From contig LNKV01000005.1 of assembly GCA_001465935.1 (NCBI GenBank), positions 1,240,001-1,304,000 on the forward strand: a stretch of DNA of 64,000 bases, written 5' to 3'. The translations under genes were made by a program, and so were the position numbers. The notes beneath the pieces are model-generated. The model ran no database searches and was not told where the DNA came from. It saw only the letters and a program-made list of their open reading frames with translations. Positions 22,740-32,405 of the stretch are shown piece after piece. Each line of letters opens with the position of its first letter. Within the stretch, counting starts at the first letter, position 1. This DNA comes from Clarireedia homoeocarpa. Its lineage: Eukaryota > Ascomycota > Leotiomycetes > Helotiales > Rutstroemiaceae.

Positions 22740-23375
22740 GGCCAGCGAAGACGGATCTCCTACCTGTACGTGGTGCTGGCTACGAACCGGTACTATTTAT
22801 TCAACAAGCAGTATCGAGCCAAAGGAGAACGCAGTCGACCTCGATTAACTCTGCCTCTGCGTCGACGCAAGCAGCAGTTGGTGTATCGGAACAGTCAAAA
22901 GCGGAACACTCGGACGAAGTAGCAATGTGGCCTTTTGGTAACACGACGACTACCTCTCTGCCTGTCTTTATAACATGGCCTTTCGAACACGCTCAAGCCT
23001 TCGGAACAGCGACCGATATCTTCACACGATTCTCGAGTACAATTGGGGGGGGGGGGGGGTACTGCTTGGCTGGGAAGAGGGAGGTTGAGCCTAGGAACAC
23101 TCAACCGGCGGAGTGGACTTAGATTGAACTAAATACGTTATATACTCGAGTCTGCTATCAAAGGTTTACAATGGCACTGAAACACTGCGGGATCAGGGAC
23201 CCGAGGCTGCCTGAAGATATATCTTTTTATCCCCTTGTGGTTTTTGGTATTACTTCTTGGAGGACATTGTATATAGCCAACTTTGCGTAGCACGTCGATA
23301 TACCCTTCGGGAGGTCGCACTACCATATGCCTAAGACGTTAAATAATATCATCATCATCATCATCATCATCATCA
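22740..23375 (+). mobile_element. Small insertion with (ATC)n tail, probably 5'-truncated non-LTR element
   Basis: This 636-bp segment interrupts the ankyrin array and lies between 13-14 bp direct repeats. Its + strand has one continuous frame (22751-23122, about 123 codons, no start needed) containing NTTTTSLPVFITWPFEHAQ and ending EPRNTQPAEWT. About 220 nt of non-coding sequence follow, then a trinucleotide run (atc)9 at 23348-23376. No terminal inverted repeats are evident. An open 5' end, a coding 3' remnant, a 3' UTR, a simple-repeat tail and a variable-length duplication together resemble a 5'-truncated LINE. The protein is not recognisably reverse transcriptase, so the class is inferred from structure only. 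A poly-G run sits near 23045-23058. Confidence 0.55.
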
Positions 23376-26300
23376 TATAACAGCGGCGTCCGACTATTTT
23401 TATCCTTCGACTCGATATCAGCGCCTTTTTCGAGCAGTAATTTCGCAGCCGTATTATACCCAAACCTAGCAGCCCATAACAGCGGCGTTTGACCATATTC
23501 GCTACTATCCTTCGACTCGATATCAGCACCCTTTTCGAGCAGCAATTTCACAATCTTATTACGCCCATTCCTAATAGCCCATAACAACGGCGTTTGTCCA
23601 CCTTCGCTATCCTTCGACTCGATATTAGCACCCTTTTCGAGCAACAATTCTACAATCTTATCACGCCCATTCATAGTAGCCCATAACAGCGGCGTTTGAC
23701 TTATTTTATCCTTCGACTCGATATCAGCGCCTTTTTCGAGCAGTAATCTCACAATCTCATCACGCCTATTCTCAGCAGCCCATGACAGCGGCGTTCGATC
23801 ATTTCTATCCTTCGACTCGATATCAGCACCTTTTTCGAGTAGCAATTTCACAACCGGAACTGCATCAAACGTATTCTCAGCAGCCCATGACAGCGGCGTT
23901 CGACTATTTTTATCCTTCGACTCGATATCAGCACCTTTTTCGAGCAGCAATTTCACAACCGCATCGTGCCCATTCTCAGCAGCCCATAACAGCGGCGTCC
24001 GACTATTTTTATCCTTCGACTCGATATCAGCACCTTTTTCGAGCAGCAATTTCACAACCGCATCGTGCCCATTCTCAGCAGCCCATAACAGCGGCGTTTG
24101 ACTATATTCACTGTCCTTCGACTCGATATCAACGTCTTTTTCGAGTAGCAATTTCACAATCTCATCATATCCAATCCTAGCAGCCCATGACAACAGCGTT
24201 TGACCATATTCGCTACTATCCTTCGACTCGGTATCAGCGCCTTTTTCGAGTAGCAATTTCACAACTGCATTGTGCCTATTCTTAGCAGCCCATAACAACG
24301 GCGTTTGACCATATTCGCTGCTATCCTTTGACTCTGTATCAGCGCCTTTTTCAAGTAGCAATTTCACAACTGCATCGTGCCCATTCTTAGCAGCCCATAA
24401 CAACGGCGTTTGACCATATTTACTGTCCTTCGACTCGATATCAGCGCCTTTTTCAAGTAGCAATTTCACAACTGCATCGTGCCCATTCTTAGCAGCCCAT
24501 AACAACGGCGTTTGACTATATTTACTGTCCTTCGACTCGATATCAGCGCCTTTTTCGAGCAGCAATTTCACAACTGCATCGTGCCCATTCCCAGCAGCCC
24601 ATGACAACGGCGTTCGACCATTTTTATCCTTAGTATCAATTATATGTTTATCTAAATTAAGTAAAAAAAGAAATAGTATCTCATCACCGTGTTCTGCAAG
24701 ATAAGAGAGAACAGTCCGTTGCCGTGAGAAAGTGAAGTTGTATCTAATACTAAGCTTTTTGTTCTTTTTTGAGGGGTACTGTTTACACAAGTCATGAAGT
24801 GGTGATGTTAGGGGCTTGGTTATCGCTTCCTTCTCCATAAGTGCCTTGACAGCTTTATAACTACCGGCAACTACAGCAGCGAAAATTGGCGGTCCATAAC
24901 GCTCATCTTTAAATTCAAAGCAGGGTTCCCTGTGAGGATGGATTCGAATAAGGTCAGCCAAGTTCTTCTCTGCAAGGATATAAAAGATACTGGCTGATTT
25001 TGTATATCGTCGATAATCGAATTCTTCAAGAATATTATTGAAAAATATCCATTGCTGAAGAGGGAATTTGGCCAGAAAGTCTCCCTGTTCTATCGCATTC
25101 TGCTGAGCGCTATCGGCGTGGTAAAGGACATTAAGGACTGAATATTCAAGAAACGGAAACTTCAGCCTAACAGCTTTCCGCAATGTTGCTGCTGCTTCGA
25201 ATAACTGCGGTAGAGGGTCTGGTATATCAATTTGTTGGCTGATCTGTGTATTTACCTGAGCTAAACAACAATTCCTCAAAATCTCGTGGCCGTGACCCGC
25301 GAATTCGCCAGAAAGCCCAGACCACTGGCACTCGAATTTGCTCAGTAAGAAGTCTCGAACAGACTCATGAATAAACTGAACTTCGGAAACTTTGTTCCGT
25401 GTAACTTCGGCCAAGCCCTTTGAAGAACTTCTTACGAAAGTCTCAATTTGGTGTAAATCCACATCTTCCTGGTCCCAATAACCGGAACACCCTTGGTTGA
25501 TACCAAGTTGGATCGCGAAGTAAAGTTCCTGCGGTTGAAGAGGTCGATTCGCGAAGAGAATCAGTTTAAGACAAATTTGCAATTGTTCGATATTATCTCC
25601 GTCTCGTGCAAGGATCAATTCAAACAAATCAGCCAGTTTCGGTGGGATTTCTTTAAGACGTTCACGGATCTTCTTGACAGAAACAGAGCTATTAGGGTAT
25701 TCAGAGTTAAGAATCTCGAGAACCAAAACGACCCACAGGAAAATACTAGAAGATTTCTCGAGGATTTCGGACCGAAGTAATTCGGCTTGCTCTGACTTGC
25801 CTAGCCTTAGCCTCGATCTGATATACTTTTCGATATCTTCTTTGTGTCCAATTTCATCTTCCAGAATTATCTCAACGCCCTTCTGGATAGTAACAGTCGG
25901 ATAGTGTCGACTAGAGAAACATATCTGTAGTTGAACCTGGTCATTTTGCGCTTGCTCGACTAGATCCTCAAAAAAACAAACCATTCCTCTAGCCTGGTCC
26001 TGATTGCATTCATCCAACGCATCAACGAATATCATCAACGATCGATTACCAAGCTTTGAAACTGTATGTATCAATGTTTGTTTCAGAGCTTCCTCATTCC
26101 ATCCATTTCGTTCAATAACTCTCACACCATCGGCTGTCATCCACTCCAGGCTATCTCTCAATTCTACTGCCTTCTCAAAAAGCTGGTGAAGAAGAGAGCG
26201 GTATAGACCCGTTGTTGACCTCTCCTCAATTATACCCCGCGCTAGGAAGAAAAACGATAATATAATTTTCGAAGGATTGCTTTTTACATTGGATTTGGCC

Positions 26301-27421
26301 TCTTCGAAAAGAAGTTTCATCAGAGTTGACTTCCCGGTACCAGGATGACCTTTGATCCACAGGAAACCGCTGTAATCTGGCTGTTGCGCTATATTGTACC
26401 ATAATACATATTCAGGTTTATTTAGAAACCAGCGACAGGTTTTCCCTTGGGCGGCTGTTAGATTTGTTAAACGCTCGTCGATCTTGGGAAAGTAGAGTTG
26501 GTGTATTATCGACTGTTTCGTAGCAGTGTCGATAGTATGAACAGTGTACTCAGAAAAGCGCCATTCGGGATTGAAGGATTTTGGGTCGTTATAGGAAGGA
26601 ACAGAGGACTGGCTGTGTGAAGTCTTTAATCGTTTAGCGGAATTGGAGAAGCCCGTCGGTATCTCGTCGAGCCAATGTTTTTTTGCACGCTTCAGAAGCT
26701 CCTCTTTAAGTCTATTGAATGCATTGTCTGCCCCCTCACTATAAAGAAGCGGCATTTTGACATCGAAAATTCCTAGTAGCGAGTATACTTTATCTTCTTG
26801 GCGATAAGTTTCACGACTTGCTGCCCACGACATTCGTTCAGTGATACTAAAATGAGACAACGGGCTCCCTCGAAGGGCATTGATTGGAATTCCTGTTATC
26901 TCGCAGATATGCTGTTCTAAAGACGCCTTGTTGCCTAGTAGTTCACCCTCTTTTGAGAAGAAGTCGACTGATGCTGGCGCAATAAGCTCTTGCAGGGTCC
27001 AGCCTCGTGTGAACCATTCGCTTTTCCGAAATGTCGACTCCCAGGGCTCGTTCGACCCATTGCCATCGGCTGAATCAGGGCATGGTCGCGAAACATCAGG
27101 CAGGTAAACATAGCACTTGGTGGCATCCCGGTACCAGCGAAACATCAAGTTAATAGCCTCTGCGAGCTCAACGTTGTTCGATTTGTCGATACAGCAAGTG
27201 TCCACCCAAAAGTATTGCAAGCTGTTACGCTTAGCTTGTTCACCGCAGAACTGTATCTTGCCATAGCCAGCTTTGCTCTTGCCTGTACCGTCTATCATAT
27301 CCTTGAAAGTGACCTCCTCTGCTCCCCATCTGTGTGAAAGTATAGCATACTGGGGTATATCGCTCTCAAAGAACTCGGTCAGGCTGAAATTGCCATCGTT
27401 GTCACAGTGTAACAGACGCAT
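23339..27421 (-). CDS. HET-NACHT-ankyrin NLR-like receptor, truncated array
   Basis: Fungal NLR-type protein, the class that includes heterokaryon-incompatibility and presumed innate-recognition receptors. The single frame is 1360 codons. Residues about 23-190 form a HET domain with its three blocks: YAILSHRWGAEEVTFKDM, FWVDTCCIDKSN and SEWFTRGWTLQELIAP. A NACHT NTPase follows, with Walker A GHPGTGKSTL (about 358-367) and Walker B LMIFVDALDECN (about 455-467). From about residue 927 there are twelve nearly identical 33-34 residue ankyrin repeats (consensus TPLLWAAxNGHDAVV, KLLLEKGADIESKD). Variation concentrates just after WAA. A thirteenth repeat stops after TPLL and runs into DDDDDDDDDII from the (ATC)n tract. 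Two more repeats survive, detached, at 22557-22739. The gene appears expressible but with a changed C-terminus. Ligand unknown. Confidence 0.92.
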   Translation of the reverse strand: MRLLHCDNDGNFSLTEFFESDIPQYAILSHRWGAEEVTFKDMIDGTGKSKAGYGKIQFCGEQAKRNSLQYFWVDTCCIDKSNNVELAEAINLMFRWYRDATKCYVYLPDVSRPCPDSADGNGSNEPWESTFRKSEWFTRGWTLQELIAPASVDFFSKEGELLGNKASLEQHICEITGIPINALRGSPLSHFSITERMSWAASRETYRQEDKVYSLLGIFDVKMPLLYSEGADNAFNRLKEELLKRAKKHWLDEIPTGFSNSAKRLKTSHSQSSVPSYNDPKSFNPEWRFSEYTVHTIDTATKQSIIHQLYFPKIDERLTNLTAAQGKTCRWFLNKPEYVLWYNIAQQPDYSGFLWIKGHPGTGKSTLMKLLFEEAKSNVKSNPSKIILSFFFLARGIIEERSTTGLYRSLLHQLFEKAVELRDSLEWMTADGVRVIERNGWNEEALKQTLIHTVSKLGNRSLMIFVDALDECNQDQARGMVCFFEDLVEQAQNDQVQLQICFSSRHYPTVTIQKGVEIILEDEIGHKEDIEKYIRSRLRLGKSEQAELLRSEILEKSSSIFLWVVLVLEILNSEYPNSSVSVKKIRERLKEIPPKLADLFELILARDGDNIEQLQICLKLILFANRPLQPQELYFAIQLGINQGCSGYWDQEDVDLHQIETFVRSSSKGLAEVTRNKVSEVQFIHESVRDFLLSKFECQWSGLSGEFAGHGHEILRNCCLAQVNTQISQQIDIPDPLPQLFEAAATLRKAVRLKFPFLEYSVLNVLYHADSAQQNAIEQGDFLAKFPLQQWIFFNNILEEFDYRRYTKSASIFYILAEKNLADLIRIHPHREPCFEFKDERYGPPIFAAVVAGSYKAVKALMEKEAITKPLTSPLHDLCKQYPSKKNKKLSIRYNFTFSRQRTVLSYLAEHGDEILFLFLLNLDKHIIDTKDKNGRTPLSWAAGNGHDAVVKLLLEKGADIESKDSKYSQTPLLWAAKNGHDAVVKLLLEKGADIESKDSKYGQTPLLWAAKNGHDAVVKLLLEKGADTESKDSSEYGQTPLLWAAKNRHNAVVKLLLEKGADTESKDSSEYGQTLLSWAARIGYDEIVKLLLEKDVDIESKDSEYSQTPLLWAAENGHDAVVKLLLEKGADIESKDKNSRTPLLWAAENGHDAVVKLLLEKGADIESKDKNSRTPLSWAAENTFDAVPVVKLLLEKGADIESKDRNDRTPLSWAAENRRDEIVRLLLEKGADIESKDKISQTPLLWATMNGRDKIVELLLEKGANIESKDSEGGQTPLLWAIRNGRNKIVKLLLEKGADIESKDSSEYGQTPLLWAARFGYNTAAKLLLEKGADIESKDKNSRTPLLYDDDDDDDDDII
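23348..23376. repeat. (ATC)n microsatellite
   Basis: About nine ATC units. Read leftward as GAT it encodes the poly-Asp end of the receptor gene. It lies at the 3' boundary of the presumed insertion. Confidence 0.95.
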
Positions 27422-28215
27422 TATTCGACTGTATCCGAGGACCGCGAGAGAGAAGGCTGTCGGTATTTATCGCGCTGTCGATTTCGCATAGATGTGAAAT
27501 TTGTTAAAAATTTAGAAGATGATATCGGATTGAAGGTGCCGCACTCAGCTGGGTAGCACCAAAATCGGCTGTGCATGTGTTGTCACAATAAGCGCGCAAG
27601 ACCTACCAATCGGTCAAGCTCACCGCAAGAAAATCATAGCTTGTTTATGGTTTTCGTAATATATGCTCGATGAATCTATAATTTGTTCTTGTTAGGAGAA
27701 GAAGGAGAGCTGAAAGAACAGGAAAGGAAATAATAGAAATCTGGAATCTAGAATCTATCTTCGATCAGCCATTTGGCGTCCAAGCTTCCACTTCTGGCGT
27801 CTTAGGCCTGTCTAACCTTACGCCTTAGTCGGACATTTATTTCTAATCCTACGCTTTATTGCGTCACTAACTATCTATCGTTTTCGTATTTTTAATCTTC
27901 TTGCGTGATACAATCTCCGTCCCAGAGAGAAGAACATGGTGAAGCGTCAAGCCTCTCTCGATCTCTTGGAATTACCTTGCTTACCAATGGACAAGTTTCA
28001 AGTAACATGTTGCCGAGTCTGTTCTAGCGTAGATTACCCCACAAAGGCATTTGCAAAATCGGTATCTGGAGGAATACGGCCACCGTACCTATCTCCACGT
28101 GCAAACCCCGCGACATCCGATAAGAACGTTGATGAATTTCTTCCCCTCCAAAATTTTTCCCTAAAGTTACCAAAAACTCCCTTTAACCACAATAAATCTC
28201 CACCTCATCGCCAAA
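27422..28215. other. Divergent promoter region between the NLR gene and CNS1
   Basis: The NLR gene runs left and CNS1 runs right. The + frame starting at 27936 overlaps the CNS1 start in another frame and is likely chance. No repeats or RNA genes are seen. Confidence 0.5.
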
Positions 28216-29481
28216 ATGAAGATCGAAGAACTCCCCAGCGATGCGTCCCCGGGCTCCTCATTCCAACCTCCGGAGTTCGACCTCTTAACCCAAGCCATGG
28301 CCGCCGCATTCCCTTCCTCCACACCCCTCACGCCCAAAGACCCCTCCTCTACCACCCCAAATCTGCCTCCGTCCCTTGCATCTCTGCGCGACAAGTCCGG
28401 CGCCGAGATCCTAAAATCGCTCAACTCAACTCCGTTATTCATGACAGAGCTAGAAAACAACGACGAGCTGGAAGCGTTCAAAGCGCTGGCGTACGAAGGC
28501 ACGCCGTTGGAAGTCGCGTCGAATTTTAAAGAGCAGGGGAACGAGTCATTTAAGGAGAAGAGGGTCGGGGATGCGAAGGAGTTTTATACCAAGGGTGTTA
28601 ATGCTTTACTAGCAGAGGTGAGGAGACGGCAGAGGGGGGAGAAGAGGCAGGGGGAAGAAGGGCCAGAGGATGAGGATGAGGATGAGGTGGTTCAGGAGAT
28701 TCGGCTTTTGGAGACGTTGTTAGTTAATAGGGCGATGTGTCATTTGTCGTTAAAGAACTACAGGAGTTGTGTTATGGATTGTGGCGCGGTGTTGAGGATC
28801 AATAATGCGAATGTGAAAGCGTGGTATAGGAGTGCAAAGGCGCTGCTGGCGTTGGGGAGGGTGAAGGAGGCGGATAATGCGTGTGCGAAAGGGCTAGAAC
28901 TGGAGCCGGAAGATAAGGCACTGAGAGGACTGGCGGGGGAGATTGTGAAGAAGAATGAGGAGGTAGAGGCGAAAAAGAAGAAGGAGGTAGAGAGGTTGGT
29001 GAGAATAAAGAATGAAGAGAAGGTGTTGAAGACGGCGTTGAAGGCAAGGGAAATCACTTTGAGAATGACAGATAAGCCGCCGGAGACGGAAGATGCGAAG
29101 ATTGAGTTGGTGCCTGACGCATTGGATCCGATTAATTCAACTCTAACATTCCCGGTTCTTTTCCTATATCCGCTGGCGGCGGAGTCGGATTTTATTAAGT
29201 CGTTCAACGAGATGGATACCATTGGGCAACATTTGGAGTATATTTTACCTGTACCTTGGGATCAGACAGGCGAATATAGGGATGAGAAGGCGGTGGAATG
29301 TTATTTGGAGAAGAAGAAAGGCTCTTTGATAAAGGTGGGAAGGAAGGTGAATTTACTGAAAGCATTGGGTGGCGGAGAAGTTGTAGATGGGGTCGTGAGT
29401 ATATATATAGTGCCTAAGCAGAAGGCAGCAGGATGGGTGGAGGAGTGGAAAAGGAAAAATGGCACAGCCAAGGCGGGATGA
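28216..29481 (+). CDS. cns1: Cns1/TTC4-type Hsp90 co-chaperone
   Basis: Cns1 (TTC4) is an essential TPR co-chaperone that links Hsp70 and Hsp90 and supports translation elongation factor folding in yeast. The intron-less frame gives 421 residues, the usual family size. The N-terminal 95 residues include PLFMTELENNDELEAFKAL, the typical family segment before the TPRs. The TPR region runs from about 97 to 250: NFKEQGNESFKEKRVGDAKE, VNRAMCHLSLKNYRSCVMD, and VKAWYRSAKALLALGRVKEA, with a Lys/Glu-rich insert. A charged helix follows (EEVEAKKKKEVERLVRIKNE). The C-terminal wheel domain is clear (FPVLFLYPLAAESDFIKSF; HLEYILPVPWDQTGEY; VSIYIVPKQKA). The ATG sits in a good context (gccaaaATGaag). Confidence 0.93.
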   Translation: MKIEELPSDASPGSSFQPPEFDLLTQAMAAAFPSSTPLTPKDPSSTTPNLPPSLASLRDKSGAEILKSLNSTPLFMTELENNDELEAFKALAYEGTPLEVASNFKEQGNESFKEKRVGDAKEFYTKGVNALLAEVRRRQRGEKRQGEEGPEDEDEDEVVQEIRLLETLLVNRAMCHLSLKNYRSCVMDCGAVLRINNANVKAWYRSAKALLALGRVKEADNACAKGLELEPEDKALRGLAGEIVKKNEEVEAKKKKEVERLVRIKNEEKVLKTALKAREITLRMTDKPPETEDAKIELVPDALDPINSTLTFPVLFLYPLAAESDFIKSFNEMDTIGQHLEYILPVPWDQTGEYRDEKAVECYLEKKKGSLIKVGRKVNLLKALGGGEVVDGVVSIYIVPKQKAAGWVEEWKRKNGTAKAG

Positions 29482-30140
29482 ATAAAATCGATGATATTAA
29501 AATGAAATATACCCCCATTTCCTTGAAAAATTGCATCTTGCAATTGCAAGAGCCATCAACCGCACAGTGAGAAATATGGATTGAGAAATGTAATCACAAT
29601 AACAACATGTATGATTATATATCGAATTTATGGTCTCCAGTTTATCCACCAAGCAAGCATCGCACAGTCATCAAATATTACAAAACCCAACACAATCACG
29701 TACAGGAAGAAGAAGAAGAAGAAGCAGCAGCAGTAGCAGCAAAAGCAATGAGTAGATACAATGTAAATCACAATGAGTATGAACAACCTCCTACCGTTTT
29801 ACCATGTCCCCCAGCCATCCTTCGCTCCGTTCCTCCAATTTTCCTTTGTGACCAACACCCATTTCTCGTTCATTATCCTTTTATCCACAAGCATCGGACG
29901 TCTAATGCAAAGTATCTAATGAGACAAAATAAATCCAAATCCACAATAGATCAAACCCAAACCATGCAACGATCACGTATGCATGTATACATGCAGAAAG
30001 AAGACAATATAAAAATAATAATGGAAAAAAACACAACTATGTATCTCCGAGCCACGACAACAACACATCCATTTCCGTTCTCCACCGCCATCATTCCTCC
30101 ATCACCAGTATTCTACCGCAATGGGCAACTCAGAGCGAAA
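29482..30140. other. Intergenic between convergent CNS1 and APSES genes
   Basis: Both flanking genes end here, so this is 3' UTR and terminator space. It contains a gaa/gca-rich run near 29706-29745. The + frame 29607-30191 overlaps the end of the next gene and has no recognisable domain. Confidence 0.5.
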
Positions 30141-32405
30141 TCAGAAACTGTGGAATCTCCGTCTCTTGACTCGTGGAGCCTCGAAATCTAGATCTAGCTT
30201 CTCTAATCGCAAGTCTAAGCTCTCCCTATTGCTTCTGGTAGCTCTTGTGTCATGCACACAGGCTCCTTGAGCAACATCCAGCGACGACGACGCTGGTTCT
30301 GGTTTCTGGCTGCTCATTCTCAGCAAAATCGACGCCCCTTCGCAGTCTGCTTCTGTAGGTGACATGGGTGGTACCGCATGCGTTATCGACACCGCTTGCG
30401 GTACAGCATCAGATGTTGAAGGGATGTCTTCCACTTCCGGCATATGTAACACTGCCTCATGTTCTTCCCGCACAGGTAACACAGCCTGAAAATTGTCTTC
30501 ATGCCGGGAAGATACAAGAGAATTCATGGTCTTCCACAAAGCGACATCATCGCCTAAACTCTTCTGGTCCGTCGTGAAGTCCATGTTCTCCTCCAACCCG
30601 AACTTCTCATCCACAACTTTTACACTCCGCTTCAACATGCTCAGCCACTCCGCCGGCATGGAGAAGTGTGGTACACTTCTAGGAATGGCACTTAGGACCG
30701 GATTTGCTACACCAACTTCTAAGCTGCCTAGACACTCCTTCGAGCGCGACAATCCAAGTCGCTGAACATCAACCACCTTGTCTCGCACATTCGAGAGCGG
30801 ATAGCCTTGCTGATACTCACCTTGTTGCTCATACTCATCACAATGGTCGCGATAAGTAAAATAAGACGAACGCCAGTGAGGTTGGGAGCGATCTCTCTCA
30901 AGTGAATACTGCTGTTGATATTCAGAGGGAGAAGAAGGCGATTGAGGTTCATTCTGTGCGCGTCGACTCCAGGACGCATAACCGCCCTCCGTGTCCGAGC
31001 TCATGTCCACAGGGGCTGCTCCACCCTGTGCCTCAACATCATCCGCAAACGAACTCTCGCTCACATGTCTCTTCAGATTGAGTCTCTTAATCTGCGGCGA
31101 AGATGCAGCCGAAGTAGGAGTAGAAGTAAACGCCGAAGTAGACGCAGAAGCGAGACTGGGAGTGGGGACCGAGGTAGGAAGAGAGGAGGCAACAGAAGGC
31201 AGCGCGGAAGTTGGAAAGATCGGTATGCGACGCATGTACTTCAGACGATAGTTTGTGGCCTGCACGGCCGCAGTAATGGTTATGGATGGGTTGATTTTCA
31301 TGACGCAGTGGTCGGGGTCGCCGGGAGAGCTGCATTTGGAGGGGAAATCGGGCCCAAACATGGGGACGAGAGCGTATGCTATCTTGTGGCAAAAGGTGGC
31401 GCAGAGAGCGCGGGCACATTCGAAGGGCATCCAGTATCCTATGTGGAGAAGGGGTTAGCATTACTGTGTTATGGCGTTGGGACTATACCATGTTGACAGG
31501 TAGAAAGGAAATGTAAAGGCTCGGATATTGGGGTGATTGAAAATCAATAGTGAAGTGCGCGTTTGCTGTTATTGTTTTGGGAAACAAGGAATGAAAAATT
31601 AAAGGTGATTTCTGATTAACTTACCTTGAGCTCTCAGAGCACCGCCCGTAATGCTATGCGAAATGTCTTTCAGTCCAGGATTTAAGTCGAGCATTCTCCC
31701 AGGCATCGTCTGTAATAATTGTCAGGTTAATCCACCCTTTGCGTGTTTACTTAATGCACTTTAAGGGAAGAGGAGCTATATTATCTGCTTACCTTTGCGT
31801 ACTTGAAACATTTAAAGAAAGGCGTAATGCGAACGAGCCCAACCTCATAATCCCACATAACTGTGTAAGTTTTGTTTTTGTCGTCGCAGTCGGGGACTTT
31901 GAAGTCGTATCTAAACACTACAGGGAAGAGAAGAAGGGTCAGTGAAGTCCAGCGAACGGTGAGGAATATAAGTAGATGAATATGTATCTGTGTAAAAGCA
32001 AATGCAAATGCAGTTGTCGTCTAAGCAAAACATACCTTCAAAGCTCTCTCTGCCAGTTTTCAAGAAGAAGTCTTTTTTAGGGTCGTTTGTTTTGTTAGAA
32101 TAAGGAATGTGATCGGTTTCGATGCCACCCAACATATGAATCCCGAAATCTTCGACCTTGCGCTTGGTCTCCTCATCTAGATTGTCGAATGGCGGGTAGG
32201 TAATATCGCCCCTAATCTTACCCTTGGCGAATCCGACATCGTTCTTAGTCATCTTCGGTTTCTTGGTCGATGGTGGAAATTGTGGTGAAGTATTACCATA
32301 GGAAGGTGGTGGTGTGCATAAAGATGGAGAAGGAATTGAACTTGATGGCAATCGAACTCTTCGTACTGAGTTGACAGGATTGAGCAATGACGCTATTGAC
32401 GCCAT
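30141..32405 (-). CDS. Xbp1-like APSES transcription factor
   Basis: APSES/KilA-N DNA-binding protein resembling yeast Xbp1, a stress- and quiescence-induced repressor. Four exons fit: 32405-32036, 31917-31793, 31709-31625 and 31438-30141, with introns of 118, 83 and 186 nt. All junctions restore conserved sequence: GRESFE/VFRYDFKVP, KYA-K/TMPGRMLD, and ALRAQ/GYWMPFECARAL. The product is about 625 residues. The DNA-binding region spans about 60-230: KGKIRGDITYPPF, KTGRESFE, MWDYEVGLVRITPFFKC, LNPGLKDISHSITGGALRA, and CARALCATFCHKIAYALVPM. The rest is Ser/Pro-rich and disordered, ending in a basic patch (RVKRRRFHSF). The N-terminus MASIASLLNP matches what I know of the family. Target genes cannot be inferred. 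Confidence 0.88.

Noticed and set aside
27936..28529. 197-codon + frame overlapping the CNS1 start
   Set aside because: The conserved Cns1 protein lies in another frame from 28216; this one is Arg/Pro-rich shadow.
30915..31496. 193-codon + frame over the APSES gene
   Set aside because: It runs opposite to a well-supported DNA-binding gene and has no domain; a shadow of Ser/Pro codons.
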